Notes: generated by a model not told the origin, from the letters alone. A stretch of DNA of 64,000 nt from Clostridiaceae bacterium Marseille-Q4145 (GCA_018223365.1 JAGTTP010000002.1:1071501-1135500), one strand, 5' to 3'; positions 45,335 through 53,776 are shown, counted from the first letter of the stretch. Made by a program: numbers and translations.

Positions 45335-46579
45335 TTAACCAACATATGGTAATTGAATCACAAACGTGCTTCCTTTTTTCTTTTTGCCGGAGGTTACCGT
45401 AATCGTACCTGCGTGTTTTTCGATAATTTCTCTCGATAGAAAAAGTCCGATTCCTGTACCACTCTTTTCCATGACCTCCTTGGAACTTCCTCTGTAAAAT
45501 CGTTGAAAAATTTTGTGATACTCATTCTGCGGAATACCAATTCCCTGATCCTCAATTTCCATTCTTACAAGATCGTTTCTTTTTTGTAACCGGATAAATA
45601 TTTTTGAACCACACGGACTGTACTTGACCGCATTATCCAGAACGTTGATCACAGCTTCACCAAGCCACCTTTTATCCTGCATAATCGTGCATGTTTCCAG
45701 CTCTTTTTCATAGTCAAAAACGAATTCAATTTCTTTCTCATCCGCTTTTGGATAAGTACAGTTCACAGCAGATATGACAGTATCCATAAACGGAAGTTTT
45801 TTCTTATTAATCTGAATCAGTCCAGTTTCCATCTTGGATATTTCAAGAAGCGACTGCAATAATGTCTCCAGTCCATCCAGAGCACTCCGACAACGGATAC
45901 GAAACTCCTCCTGTTCTGTGGCACTTAAGTCATTCTGCATCAGCACACTAAAACATGTATCCAAAGCTGCAACCGGTGTCTTTAACTGGTGAGAGATATC
46001 AGAAACCATTTCTTTCGTGCTCTCTTTTTCTTCCCGTGCTTCTTCCTTTAGCAACTGAATATGATGTCCGATTGCTTCAAGCTGGTCATTCAATTTTTCC
46101 AGTTCTGCTGGATTTTCCGTTTTCAGTAAAGCATCAAATTTATTTTCACGGAATCTGATCAGAATTTCTTCCAACTGGTCTAAAATTTTCTGATGACACG
46201 CATCTTCTTTTTTCTTCCAATAAAATAAAAAAGTCAAAAGAAGCACGCATATCACAGTGCTTACAGCACCGGTCACCATAACCTGATGCCGGAATTGCAT
46301 ATAAAATGCATTCCCTTTATTTCCCCAGTATCCATATTGCTCCAATAATCGCCTTCCCTGTTCGTTAGTTTCAATATCCTTATCCTTAAGCAATTCCGAA
46401 ACAGCATCCAGCCCAGAAAATTCTTCCTTTGCAGCAATCTCTGTCATAAGATTCATTTTATATTTATAATCTTCATAAAACACATACGTGGTAAAGCAAT
46501 TTAATATTGCAAACAATACTATGACAGGTAATACCAAGGAGAGCACTACTGTAATCTTCTTGCGATATCTCTTTGTCAC
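45335..46579 (-). CDS. sensor histidine kinase
   Basis: The 414-residue kinase has two membrane helices around a roughly 75-residue external loop. The H-box is VSDISHQLKTPVAALDT, the N-box INVLDNAVKYSP, and the G-boxes are DQGIGIP and GTGIGLFL. The GTG start at 46579 overlaps the response regulator stop (GTGA) and has AGGAGGT in front of it. Its output is the upstream regulator, and the ABC exporter downstream is the natural target. Confidence 0.93.
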   Translation of the reverse strand: MTKRYRKKITVVLSLVLPVIVLFAILNCFTTYVFYEDYKYKMNLMTEIAAKEEFSGLDAVSELLKDKDIETNEQGRRLLEQYGYWGNKGNAFYMQFRHQVMVTGAVSTVICVLLLTFLFYWKKKEDACHQKILDQLEEILIRFRENKFDALLKTENPAELEKLNDQLEAIGHHIQLLKEEAREEKESTKEMVSDISHQLKTPVAALDTCFSVLMQNDLSATEQEEFRIRCRSALDGLETLLQSLLEISKMETGLIQINKKKLPFMDTVISAVNCTYPKADEKEIEFVFDYEKELETCTIMQDKRWLGEAVINVLDNAVKYSPCGSKIFIRLQKRNDLVRMEIEDQGIGIPQNEYHKIFQRFYRGSSKEVMEKSGTGIGLFLSREIIEKHAGTITVTSGKKKKGSTFVIQLPYVG

Positions 46580-47265
46580 TGCCTTACCTCCTGATTCCAT
46601 ATATACCCAAGACCTCTGATATTCTTTATATAGACCGGTGCAGCCGGATTGTCTTCGATTTTCTCACGGAGTCTTCTGATATTGACAGCGATTGTATTTT
46701 CATCCACAAAATCCCCTTCCAGATCAAACACATTTTCCAATATTTGTGTTTTTGAAAGAATCTGTTTCGGATTCTGAAGAAAAAAAGTCAGCATTTTCAA
46801 CTCCGTTTTTGTCAGACTGATTTCACGACTCTTTATCAGGACTTTCATTTCTCCTGCGATAAATACGATATCTCCCGAAATCATCTTTCCGGCTTCCGTT
46901 TTCTCCTGTCTGCGGCGGAAATGTGCTTCTATTTTCAAAAGAAGTACCGAAAGACTAAACGGCTTTGTAATATAATCATCTGCCCCTGCTTCATATCCCA
47001 TGACCTGATCCATCTCCTGATCTAGTGCTGTAAGACAAATAATGTATGTATTATAATTGCATCTCATCCACCTTACAAATTCCAGTCCATTCCCATCCGG
47101 AAGATTCACATCACAAATGGTAACATCCACATTATGATCACTTGCAATTCTTTTCGCTTTTTTCACTGATTCTGCTGAAAAAACCTCATATCCGGATTTT
47201 TTCAGTGAAAATGTAATTCCACGATTTAAATTTTCATCATCTTCAACCACGAGTATACCTGGCAT
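46576..47265 (-). CDS. OmpR-family response regulator
   Basis: The receiver domain is complete: acidic pocket VVEDDEN, phospho-acceptor in ICDVNLPDGNG, and ITKPFSLSVL with the conserved Lys. The winged helix follows (LTKTELKMLTFFLQNPKQIL to AVNIRRLREKIEDNP). 229 residues is normal. It is coupled to the kinase gene and starts 24 bp after the HD-domain chimera. Confidence 0.94.
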   Translation of the reverse strand: MPGILVVEDDENLNRGITFSLKKSGYEVFSAESVKKAKRIASDHNVDVTICDVNLPDGNGLEFVRWMRCNYNTYIICLTALDQEMDQVMGYEAGADDYITKPFSLSVLLLKIEAHFRRRQEKTEAGKMISGDIVFIAGEMKVLIKSREISLTKTELKMLTFFLQNPKQILSKTQILENVFDLEGDFVDENTIAVNIRRLREKIEDNPAAPVYIKNIRGLGYIWNQEVRQ

Positions 47266-47289
47266 AGCATCTGCACCTCTCTTTATTAA

Positions 47290-47946
47290 CTATTTTTCCT
47301 CTTCGTTACATATTTGTTCTGCCTCAATATCCCCGGTAGTGACTTTCCCTGTAATATCCCTATAGGCTTCTTTTATTCCATTTTTGACCGCCCACTTAAT
47401 TATAAAATATAATTGGTGTACGGTATAAATACCATACGGCATATCTTTTGTCTGACCGAAGCCATTTTCATCGCATACGATAGTATCTCTCTCGTCTTTA
47501 TTGGCTGCGTCATAGCTTCCGGCAGATTTCAGGTAAATCTCAAAGGAAGCACCCTTTTCAGGTGTTTCAATCTTTGTTTCTCCATCATCAGTGTGTTTAA
47601 TGTCAAGTCCATCAATTTTAGATGGAGTATGATGGTTGCCTATTATAAAGCATATTCTATCAATATTTTTGTTATATCCTACCTTTTTTAATATTTCTTT
47701 CGCTACTTCTGGTCCTTCCTTTTCTTGATAGACACCATCAATAGAACCGTATTTTTTTTGTGCTTCAACCGCACCAATATCATGTAGTATAGCAATAATA
47801 CTGATGAATTCTTTTTCTTCCTCTCCGATATTTTCTCCTTTCATTATATCTTCTGCATTTTTCAAAACTTTGAGAGTATGCTCTATGCCAAAAGGAATTT
47901 CTTTGAATACTTCTTTCATCTCTATAATAATTTTTTCTTTAAACAT
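47290..47946 (-). CDS. HD-domain phosphohydrolase fused to a CnaB/SpaA-like fragment (chimera)
   Basis: Residues 1-116 are an HD hydrolase: His in IEHTLKVL, the HD pair in IAILHDIGAV, and IGNHHTPSK. Residues about 117-178 (TPEKGASFEIYLKSAGSYDA to MPYGIYTVHQ) are the core of a prealbumin-like SpaA/CnaB module, normally found outside the cell in surface proteins. The last 40 residues are not recognised. No signal peptide precedes the CnaB part. The gene therefore looks like a recombination product in the mosaic region. The HD catalytic residues remain, so hydrolase activity is possible. Confidence 0.7.
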   Translation of the reverse strand: MFKEKIIIEMKEVFKEIPFGIEHTLKVLKNAEDIMKGENIGEEEKEFISIIAILHDIGAVEAQKKYGSIDGVYQEKEGPEVAKEILKKVGYNKNIDRICFIIGNHHTPSKIDGLDIKHTDDGETKIETPEKGASFEIYLKSAGSYDAANKDERDTIVCDENGFGQTKDMPYGIYTVHQLYFIIKWAVKNGIKEAYRDITGKVTTGDIEAEQICNEEEK

Positions 47947-47983
47947 AAATTACCCCCATTTATACCTTATAGGTGTTTTAGTT

Positions 47984-48742
47984 CTATCTATCCACTTTTT
48001 TGTTCGCCGATACAATCAGCATCATGGGACGGCGCATTTCATCCTGCATCCCCGGAATATTCATCATGTATTCCGGCGGCTGCGGCTCCACAATATGATT
48101 TATTATAAAACCATTTGAAAGCAGTGTATTTAGATATGTGGTCAGTGTTCTATGAAATTTTGTAACCTTTTCTCCCAAAAACACAGCTGTCCGTTTGCCC
48201 TCATAATAATAATTATCCACCGGAAAATGCAGTATTTCTCCTTTTTCGTTATAATACCAGTCTTGTGTTCCATAGGCCGTAAAAACAGGATGTTCAACCG
48301 TAAAAACTAGCTTGCCACCAGACTTCAGTATTCTATATATCTTTTTTACTAAAATCTCATAATCTGCTACATAGTGAAACGCAAGTGAACTTAATATTAC
48401 ATCAAAACTCTCCTCTGGGAATTCCACATCTTCTATAGCACAGCATTTATATTCAACCTGTGGAAAATGTGTTTTTTCTTTGGCTACCTCGAGCATTTTA
48501 TGAGAAATATCAACACCTACAACAGAAGACGCTCCGTGTTCCATCGCATAAATACAGTGCCATCCATAACCGCATCCTAAATCAAGCACACGCTTATCTT
48601 TAAAATCCGGCAGCAGCTTTCTCAATGTTTCCCATTCTCCTGCACCGGCTAGTCCCTGCTGTGAGCGACTCATTTGACTGTATTTTTGAAAAAATATATC
48701 ATCATCATATTTGTTTTCTTTTCCATATTCTACATAATTCAA
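47984..48742 (-). CDS. class I SAM-dependent methyltransferase
   Basis: The 252-residue protein has AdoMet motif I VLDLGCGYGWH, motif II GVDISHKML and the later SLAFHYV and LKSGGKLVFTVEHP. It belongs to the UbiE/small-molecule methyltransferase type; the substrate is unknown. It follows a copy of the dispersed repeat at 48761-48806 and belongs to the run of small genes after intron 2. Confidence 0.9.
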   Translation of the reverse strand: MNYVEYGKENKYDDDIFFQKYSQMSRSQQGLAGAGEWETLRKLLPDFKDKRVLDLGCGYGWHCIYAMEHGASSVVGVDISHKMLEVAKEKTHFPQVEYKCCAIEDVEFPEESFDVILSSLAFHYVADYEILVKKIYRILKSGGKLVFTVEHPVFTAYGTQDWYYNEKGEILHFPVDNYYYEGKRTAVFLGEKVTKFHRTLTTYLNTLLSNGFIINHIVEPQPPEYMMNIPGMQDEMRRPMMLIVSANKKVDR

Positions 48743-48760
48743 CCTCTTTCACCTCGCTGT

Positions 48761-48806
48761 AAACTTCCGATTTTTCGTTCTCTGCGACTTCCCAATAAAC
48801 GGGAAT
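48761..48806 (-). repeat. dispersed intergenic repeat copy 1
   Basis: This segment is nearly identical to 49254-49297. It includes the small palindrome TTCCCGTTTATTGGGAA and the box ATCGGAA just upstream of a ribosome site. A partial third copy (AAATCGGAATT) is the insertion site of intron 2. Confidence 0.75.
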
Positions 48807-48809
48807 TTC

Positions 48810-48995
48810 TCACTTTTTCATCTTAGGAGCAATAAGCAACACCACTGTCACAAGAAAATATATACCATACAGTAACCAAGTAATTGTATTGTTCCAAGGG
48901 AAACTCTTTTCTGGATGGTTCAATGCAAACACTATAAATACAATAGCTACAATCAACATTATCACACCGATAATCCTTGATATACTCTTTTTCAT
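48810..48995 (-). CDS. small two-helix membrane protein (61 aa)
   Basis: MKKSISRIIGVIMLIVAIVF opens a first helix and a second follows (WLLYGIYFLVTVVLLIAP). The protein ends with a basic tail. The start at 48995 follows GAGGAGGTG. It overlaps the end of no other gene and is preceded by the zinc-ribbon gene. Function unknown. Confidence 0.7.
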   Translation of the reverse strand: MKKSISRIIGVIMLIVAIVFIVFALNHPEKSFPWNNTITWLLYGIYFLVTVVLLIAPKMKK

Positions 48996-49023
48996 GTAAA
49001 GCACCTCCTCGTCAAACTGGAAG

Positions 49024-49236
49024 TTATCTATTCGCATAATCAATCAAAATCTTTTTGCAACTACTGCAACGATAAGCTTCACAATGAGGGATTCCTCCTG
49101 AACCTTTACTCAATTCCAGATCGTCCGATTTTTTAATGCGAAAAACTTTTGTCGGATTATCAACTGCAAAAGTAATGTCTCGTGAGCTCATTAGGTATCC
49201 TCTTATCATTTCTTCACCACAATATGGACATTTCAT
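49024..49236 (-). CDS. small zinc-ribbon protein (70 aa)
   Basis: Two Cys pairs, CPYCGEE at the start and CSSCKKI near the end, form a zinc ribbon of the DUF6487-like type. AGGAGGTAAAGC precedes the ATG. The gene lies 28 bp before the small membrane protein gene and directly after repeat copy 2. Confidence 0.75.
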   Translation of the reverse strand: MKCPYCGEEMIRGYLMSSRDITFAVDNPTKVFRIKKSDDLELSKGSGGIPHCEAYRCSSCKKILIDYANR

Positions 49237-49253
49237 TCTGCTTTACCTCCTAT

Positions 49254-49297
49254 AAATTCCGATTTTCGTTCTCTGTGACTTCCCAATAAACGGGAAG
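49254..49297 (-). repeat. dispersed intergenic repeat copy 2
   Basis: It shares with copy 1 the palindrome TTCCCGTTTATTGGGAA, then GTCRCAGAGAACGAAAA and ATCGGAA. It lies between the stop of one small gene and the RBS of the next. Confidence 0.75.
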
Positions 49298-49528
49298 TTA
49301 TGGCTTTAATTTTCTCCAAATAATTAGCTTTAGGATAATACATACGACCACCAAAACTGCCACCATGGCACCATCCAACAGTAACTCTGTGTACCACGGT
49401 GCAGACTGCATGGCATATAAATTGGGATAGGTTTTAAAGTGCCAGAACTTATAAATCCCGAACCCAATGAAAACTCCTATGAATGAACCAATAACGATGT
49501 TTAAAAAACTATTTAACTTTCTCAGCAT
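49298..49528 (-). CDS. small membrane protein (76 aa)
   Basis: Two hydrophobic helices (FLNIVIGSFIGVFIGFGIY and DGAMVAVLVVVCIILKLIIW) flank an external loop. The start at 49528 follows AAGGGGG, which lies in the 3' exon of intron 2, so splicing or an internal promoter decides its expression. Function unknown. Confidence 0.7.
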   Translation of the reverse strand: MLRKLNSFLNIVIGSFIGVFIGFGIYKFWHFKTYPNLYAMQSAPWYTELLLDGAMVAVLVVVCIILKLIIWRKLKP

Positions 49529-49545
49529 AGCAGTACCCCCTTCCA

Positions 49546-51419
49546 GTCGAGTAGACTTACACCTCACAATGTAAGCCCCTCACAGAACCGTACGTGCGGC
49601 TTTCCCGCATACGGCTCTTCATAATAATATTTACAGTATCAAAACAAGCTGACATATATCTTTGGCGTTGCCAATGGATAGTATTTCAGCATTTCAATGA
49701 ATCCTTCTCTTGTGTAACTCTTTCTGTCACTTCGTCTGTTCAGCACCTTAAACAGAAGCTCTCTGACTTGCTGCTTGTAGTTTGAAATCATTCTGCCATT
49801 AAAGCTAATGCCATAGTACCTATAGTGACCGACTATCTTCAGATTAAGCATTCCCATTAGTTTCTTCAACGATTGGTCTCTATTCGCATATAACCATACT
49901 TTAATGTCTCGGATTTTCTGTCTGAATTTCTTAGAACTTGTCTTTGGCATTATGTACGGCATGCCTTTGCGTGAACGTCCGCAGTAGAATGTGAATCCCA
50001 AGAAGTCGAATGTCTCTAATCTGGTAGACTCACCGCTCTTTTGCTTCGCCCTCGCAATGTAAGCACCACTTTGCAATAGACGGCTTTTGCTTTCCTCTAA
50101 TTGCAAACCGAACTTTTCCATTCGTTCTTTTAGAAGCTTATAATAGTTTTCTGCTTCCCACTTGTATTGGAATCCTGCAACAAAATCATCTGCATAGACA
50201 ATCAAAAAGTTATCTCCTTTGCACTCCTTGGTAATGATAAACTTATACCAAAGTGTCAATACATTATGCATGTAAATATTTTCAAGGATTGGACTTATGA
50301 TATTCCCCTGTGCCGAGCCTTCTTCATTCATCATCAGTACTCCAGCATCTAACACTCCAACTTTTAGGTACTTCTTGACGAGACTGATAATGTTAGGGTC
50401 TTTGATGTAGAGATTAAGGAACTTGATAATCCATTCATGTTTCATGTGGTCGAAGAAGCCTTTTATATCAGCATCCACGATATAACAGATTTTAGTGTTG
50501 TTTAGTCTCTTGTATAGTTCTTTTATTGCATCATGACATCCTCGATTAGGTCTGAATCCGTACATGCAGTTCAGAAATCTCGGTTCATAGATAGCTTCCA
50601 ATATCTTCTTTAATGCTAATTGAACTATTTTGTCCTCATAGCACGCAATTCCTAATGGTCGAAGTTTTCCATTGCTTTTAGGGATGTATACCCTAATTGA
50701 TGGCTGTGGCTTGTATGATTTTCTTTTCAGTCTCTCCACCAAGTCATCTATGTTTTGTTCCAGATTTCTCTCGTACTCTTTCTTAGTAATCTCATCAATG
50801 CCGACTGCTTTGTTACCGTCTAATTCTTTATGACATTGTAGAAGCATGTCTTTATTGATTAAATGATACAACGATGTGAACTCTGGTCTCGGCGTACTTG
50901 CCGATATTTCTGCTATTCTTTCTAATTTTGTTTCCATCAATACCTCCGTCCCTGAGTACGGTTGATGTGTCCTCAGAAAGACCATTATTATGTAGCTCCC
51001 TTTCCTCCCTTGGCATTACCCAATTTCCTCGGTACTATGAAGCTATCCGACTGCCTATAGTTCATTTGACATTCTTCTGTTTTGCAGTTGTTTGCCATAC
51101 TTGCCTAGGCAAGAAACCATAGGCTCTCCCCAGTTGGCTGAATAGTCACTATGTGAAACATAAAGTGCTCTTTGACCCCGCAGAAGTAAACCACTTCTTA
51201 CCATAATGACTTGGTTTATGTTGCTTTCCGCTGGAATTAAAGCGTCAGCCTTCTAGATGTCAAAATTTCGAGGCTCAATCACACTCTCTATTTCCTCGCT
51301 GTCTACGCTTAGCAACTGCCATTACTGACAGCCACCCAAGACTCACTACTAGTGGTTGGTTAGACCTTACCAGACAGGCTTTCCACCTGCTAGACTATTC
51401 GCCCTTCGTCTGGGCGCAC
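49546..51419 (-). mobile_element. group II intron number 2, complete
   Basis: The minus-strand 5' end GTGCGCCCAGAC starts at 51419. The 3' part holds a canonical domain V (GAGCCGTATGCGGGAAAGCC with its ACGTACGGTTC partner), a domain VI hairpin and the end CTACTCGAC at 49546. A maturase ORF lies inside. Excision joins AAATCGGAATT to TGGAAGGGGG, which resembles the junctions of the dispersed repeat. It differs from the intron at 2054-3957 in domain V and in the maturase, so it is a separate invasion. Confidence 0.88.
49639..50937 (-). CDS. ltrA: group II intron reverse transcriptase/maturase (432 aa)
   Basis: RT motifs: NKAVGIDEIT, YGFRPNRGCHDAI, DADIKGFFD (first Asp of the active site), GSAQGNIISPIL and the catalytic YADD in LIVYADDFVAG. 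The maturase helix region includes VGHYRYYGISFNGR. No HNH domain is seen. The start at 50937 follows GGAGGT; a longer frame begins 48 nt upstream. It is clearly different from the first intron's enzyme. Confidence 0.93.
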   Translation of the reverse strand: METKLERIAEISASTPRPEFTSLYHLINKDMLLQCHKELDGNKAVGIDEITKKEYERNLEQNIDDLVERLKRKSYKPQPSIRVYIPKSNGKLRPLGIACYEDKIVQLALKKILEAIYEPRFLNCMYGFRPNRGCHDAIKELYKRLNNTKICYIVDADIKGFFDHMKHEWIIKFLNLYIKDPNIISLVKKYLKVGVLDAGVLMMNEEGSAQGNIISPILENIYMHNVLTLWYKFIITKECKGDNFLIVYADDFVAGFQYKWEAENYYKLLKERMEKFGLQLEESKSRLLQSGAYIARAKQKSGESTRLETFDFLGFTFYCGRSRKGMPYIMPKTSSKKFRQKIRDIKVWLYANRDQSLKKLMGMLNLKIVGHYRYYGISFNGRMISNYKQQVRELLFKVLNRRSDRKSYTREGFIEMLKYYPLATPKIYVSLF

Positions 51420-51447
51420 AATTCCGATTTGTATTTCTGTTTGTTTT

Positions 51448-51479
51448 AAAAATGGGCAACTCCGATTGGAATTGCCCAC
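51448..51479 (-). terminator. terminator upstream of intron 2
   Basis: Minus strand TGGGCAA, loop, TTGCCCA, then TTTTT. It ends the MetG-fragment transcript, and intron 2 begins about 28 bp later. Confidence 0.75.
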
Positions 51480-51487
51480 TCATTGCA

Positions 51488-51628
51488 CTAATTATGCGAT
51501 TTTTTCTTGCTTGCACCGATTTCTGCATCAATTGATGTAAGTTTACGGTACATCTTTACATCACGTCGACTGGCGTCTCCGTGCGTTTTTCGCCTTATGT
51601 CGGTGTTCGCAAGCGCACACCGCCGCAA
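51488..51628 (-). CDS. short unassigned frame, possible gene remnant (46 codons)
   Basis: A basic frame from TTG at 51628 ends DAEIGASKKKSHN just before the terminator. It starts 17 bp after the MetG-fragment stop and has no recognisable family or good RBS. It may be the C-terminus of a truncated protein. Included because it fills the gap between the MetG fragment and the terminator. Confidence 0.25.
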   Translation of the reverse strand: MRRCALANTDIRRKTHGDASRRDVKMYRKLTSIDAEIGASKKKSHN

Positions 51629-51644
51629 GGCTCAGTTTCTCATC

Positions 51645-52127
51645 TTAATAGAGCTTTGCACCTGCCGGAATATGGTTATCAACCATCAGAAGATGCAGTT
51701 CTTCATCCTCTGAATCCTTCAGGTTATTCACTGCTGAAAGCAGCATACCGCAAGACTCGATTCCCATCATCTTTCTTGGCGGAAGGTTGGTGATTGCGAT
51801 CAGTGTCTTACCAACTAATTCTTCCGGCTCATAGTAAGAGTGGATTCCGCTTAAGATCGTGCGGTCTGTACCTGTTCCGTCATCCAGTGTGAACTGAAGG
51901 AGCTTCTTGCTCTTCGGAACTGCTACACACTCTTTAACCTTTACGGCACGGAAATCAGATTTGCTGAATGTATCGAAATCAACCTCTTCTTCAAATAAAG
52001 GCTCAACCTTTACGTTGGAGAAGTCAATCTTCGCGTTGTCTTTGAAGAATCCGTTGTTGTCGTTTGCAGTTGCTTCTTCTACTGCTCCGGATTTTCCTGC
52101 TTTTTTGTCAGAGTCAAGACTCTTCAT
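51645..52127 (-). pseudogene. metG: methionyl-tRNA synthetase C-terminal tRNA-binding domain (metG 3' fragment)
   Basis: The 160 residues correspond to the linker and the EMAP/Trbp111-like OB fold of Firmicutes MetG: DFDTFSKSDFRAVKVKECVA, LLQFTLDDGTGTDRTILSGI, then TNLPPRKMMGIESCGMLLSA and DNHIPAGAKLY. The catalytic Rossmann domain and anticodon domain are absent. Upstream sequence is unrelated and AT-rich. The fragment has an ATG and could be expressed as a stand-alone tRNA-binding protein, but a truncated gene left by element insertion is more likely. Confidence 0.85.
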
Positions 52128-52251
52128 TGTCGGGATTGTCAGAACATCTCTTTATGTATCCCTGCTATATCCTACAAATACCTGTTTTTCTGTACTTTTA
52201 AGATTTGTCTGGGCTATGCAAATCTTTATATCTCTACGATATTTTTTACAG

Positions 52252-52281
52252 ATTGGTACAAAATTGGTACATGATTGGTAC
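52252..52281. repeat. three phased ATTGGTAC iterons
   Basis: ATTGGTAC occurs at 52252, 52263 and 52274, exactly 11 bp apart, about one helical turn. It lies in the 170-bp gap between the MetG fragment and a small frame, near an integrase remnant. It may be a recombinase or regulator binding site. Nothing else is visible between 52128 and 52294. Confidence 0.6.
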
Positions 52282-52294
52282 AAAGCTTATTTAC

Positions 52295-52468
52295 TTACTT
52301 TTGTGTAATAGCCTCTCGTACCTGCTCAACGGACAGCAATGTGGTCTCTGCAATTTTATCAAGATCATGCTCTCCATTTTTCCACATATTCCATGCGATT
52401 TTTTTACTTCTGCTTACTTCTGCTTCATCACGTTCTCTATCTACAATTACCTGCATCGTCTTGCACAT
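52295..52468 (-). CDS. small helical protein (57 aa), possible nuclease/transposase C-terminal piece
   Basis: The frame has mixed-charge helices (VDRERDEAEVSRSKKIAW, DLDKIAETTLLSVEQVREAI). The end resembles the small helix-turn-helix tail of Rpn-type recombination-promoting nucleases. AAGGAG lies 8 nt before the ATG at 52468. It is 12 bp downstream of the DUF3791 gene and may be a third member of that operon. Assignment is weak. Confidence 0.45.
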   Translation of the reverse strand: MCKTMQVIVDRERDEAEVSRSKKIAWNMWKNGEHDLDKIAETTLLSVEQVREAITQK

Positions 52469-52480
52469 ATCAGCCACTCC

Positions 52481-52729
52481 TTAAACGGCAACTGGATTAC
52501 TTTCGACTTCCTCATAATACCTATCAGCTATATATTCTGCCGATTCTGCCCATAATCCATTTTCTGTTTCCTGCAATGTCTTATACGTTTCGGATTTATA
52601 AAATTTCAATGCTGCTTCCTCGAAACTGATTTGATAATGTTGTTGCAATAATTTTAATACATCTCTAATTTGTATGCATACATTCATAGTGATATCTTTT
52701 CCATTAAAACTATAAATCATTTCTGGCAT
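52481..52729 (-). CDS. DUF3791 protein (82 aa), probable antitoxin partner
   Basis: The family signature is present: ISFEEAALKFYKSETYKTLQ and ENGLWAESAEYIADRYYEE. DUF3791 proteins are regularly found next to DUF3990 ADP-ribosyltransferase-like proteins. It overlaps the upstream DUF3990 gene by 20 bp, so the two are co-translated. Function as antitoxin is inferred from this pairing. Confidence 0.82.
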   Translation of the reverse strand: MPEMIYSFNGKDITMNVCIQIRDVLKLLQQHYQISFEEAALKFYKSETYKTLQETENGLWAESAEYIADRYYEEVESNPVAV

Positions 52730-53411
52730 AAGAAATCCTCCTCATCAACTGTAAATACTGTAATGCTTTTTCTGTATGAAATGACACCTGATTATTCACT
52801 TTATTATACCGTAATCTTTCCACTGCTTCTGATGATGTCAAAATATTTGCTATATATAGCTGAACAGTTTCCATTGTATTATCATCGGCAACCGGTCCGA
52901 TTACTACATCATAATTGTGCTGTAATCCACCTTTACTTCTATTTTCTTTGATAAATTCCAGCCATTCTTCGCTCAAAGCATCAAATCTTTTTACATTCAA
53001 CACAGAATTTTCTTCAAACAAGTATTCGTAAACAAAATACTTCTTCTTTTTTTCTCTTAATGAAAGCCTGTACCCCCACTCCTTTGACTGTGATTGTAAA
53101 ATCGTAGTATAAAAACCTTTTCCAAAATCTCTTCTATTATGAGACTTATTAAGATCTATATTTCCAAATTCATAGCAGCTTCCATGATAAACCACCAATT
53201 CCTTTGAGTCTTCCTTGATAATTTTCTCTACATACTCTAATACTTCTTCAAAGCTTATTTGGTGAAGATATTCATGTTGAATCATCATCTTTTCAAAAAC
53301 TTGATTTTCATGAAATAACTCGACCACATCATTTCCTGAAACGTGATATTTTCTGGCATACGCTTCCATTGCCTGAACAGATAACATTTCACAATCTGTC
53401 TGTACACTCAT
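52710..53411 (-). CDS. DUF3990 ADP-ribosyltransferase-like protein, probable toxin
   Basis: The N-terminal part is a DUF3791-like helical segment (MEAYARKYHVSGNDVVELFH). The catalytic-type core follows: LVVYHGSCYEF with the conserved Tyr-His-Gly, NRRDFGKGFYTT, and later NYDVVIGPVADDNT. These fit the DUF3990 branch of ADP-ribosyltransferase folds. The start at 53411 is preceded by GGGAG. Pairing with DUF3791 suggests a toxin-antitoxin or phage-defence locus. The modified target is unknown. Confidence 0.8.
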   Translation of the reverse strand: MSVQTDCEMLSVQAMEAYARKYHVSGNDVVELFHENQVFEKMMIQHEYLHQISFEEVLEYVEKIIKEDSKELVVYHGSCYEFGNIDLNKSHNRRDFGKGFYTTILQSQSKEWGYRLSLREKKKKYFVYEYLFEENSVLNVKRFDALSEEWLEFIKENRSKGGLQHNYDVVIGPVADDNTMETVQLYIANILTSSEAVERLRYNKVNNQVSFHTEKALQYLQLMRRISYARNDL

Positions 53412-53465
53412 TCTTTTACTACTCCCATTTTCCCGAAAATATTCTGTCTTTTTTCTATGCATTTA

Positions 53466-53720
53466 TTATAAGCTCATTATCCATAAATACGCAATGAGAT
53501 TTTTCCGACAAAACAGGAAGAGAATCATGCATCCTCTTCCTGTCTGTTTTAATTCTTTTGTTACGGTCTTATATATATCAAGTGTCACATCACTTCTGCT
53601 ATGACCACACAGGTTCTGGATTACTTTGATATTTACTCCTGCTTCCACCAGGCGTGTTGTAAACGTATGTCTGAGTGAGTGGCAGGAGAAGTTTGGAACC
53701 TCCTTTTTGGCATGAAAAAA
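53466..53720 (-). pseudogene. tyrosine recombinase (integrase) C-terminal fragment
   Basis: The frame contains NFSCHSLRHTFTTRLVEAG (the HxxR box), NLCGHSRSDVTLDIYKTV (the second His and the catalytic Tyr), then 20 unrelated residues. The N-terminal arm-binding and first catalytic Arg regions are missing and replaced by terminator sequence. It is the stub of an integrated element next to the DUF3990 locus. Confidence 0.85.
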
Positions 53721-53755
53721 GCAGCTAACCTATTTTTCATAGACTAACTGCTCGT
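53714..53755 (-). terminator. terminator after the relBE remnant
   Basis: Minus strand GCAGTTAGTCTAT, loop, ATAGGTTAGCTGC, then six T. Confidence 0.8.
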
Positions 53756-53776
53756 GTTTTTGTTCCATATTCTGTT

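Noticed and set aside
48761..49297. Integron attC sites between small genes
   Set aside because: No GTTRRRY/RYYYAAC core pair or long imperfect palindrome is visible and no integron integrase is present.
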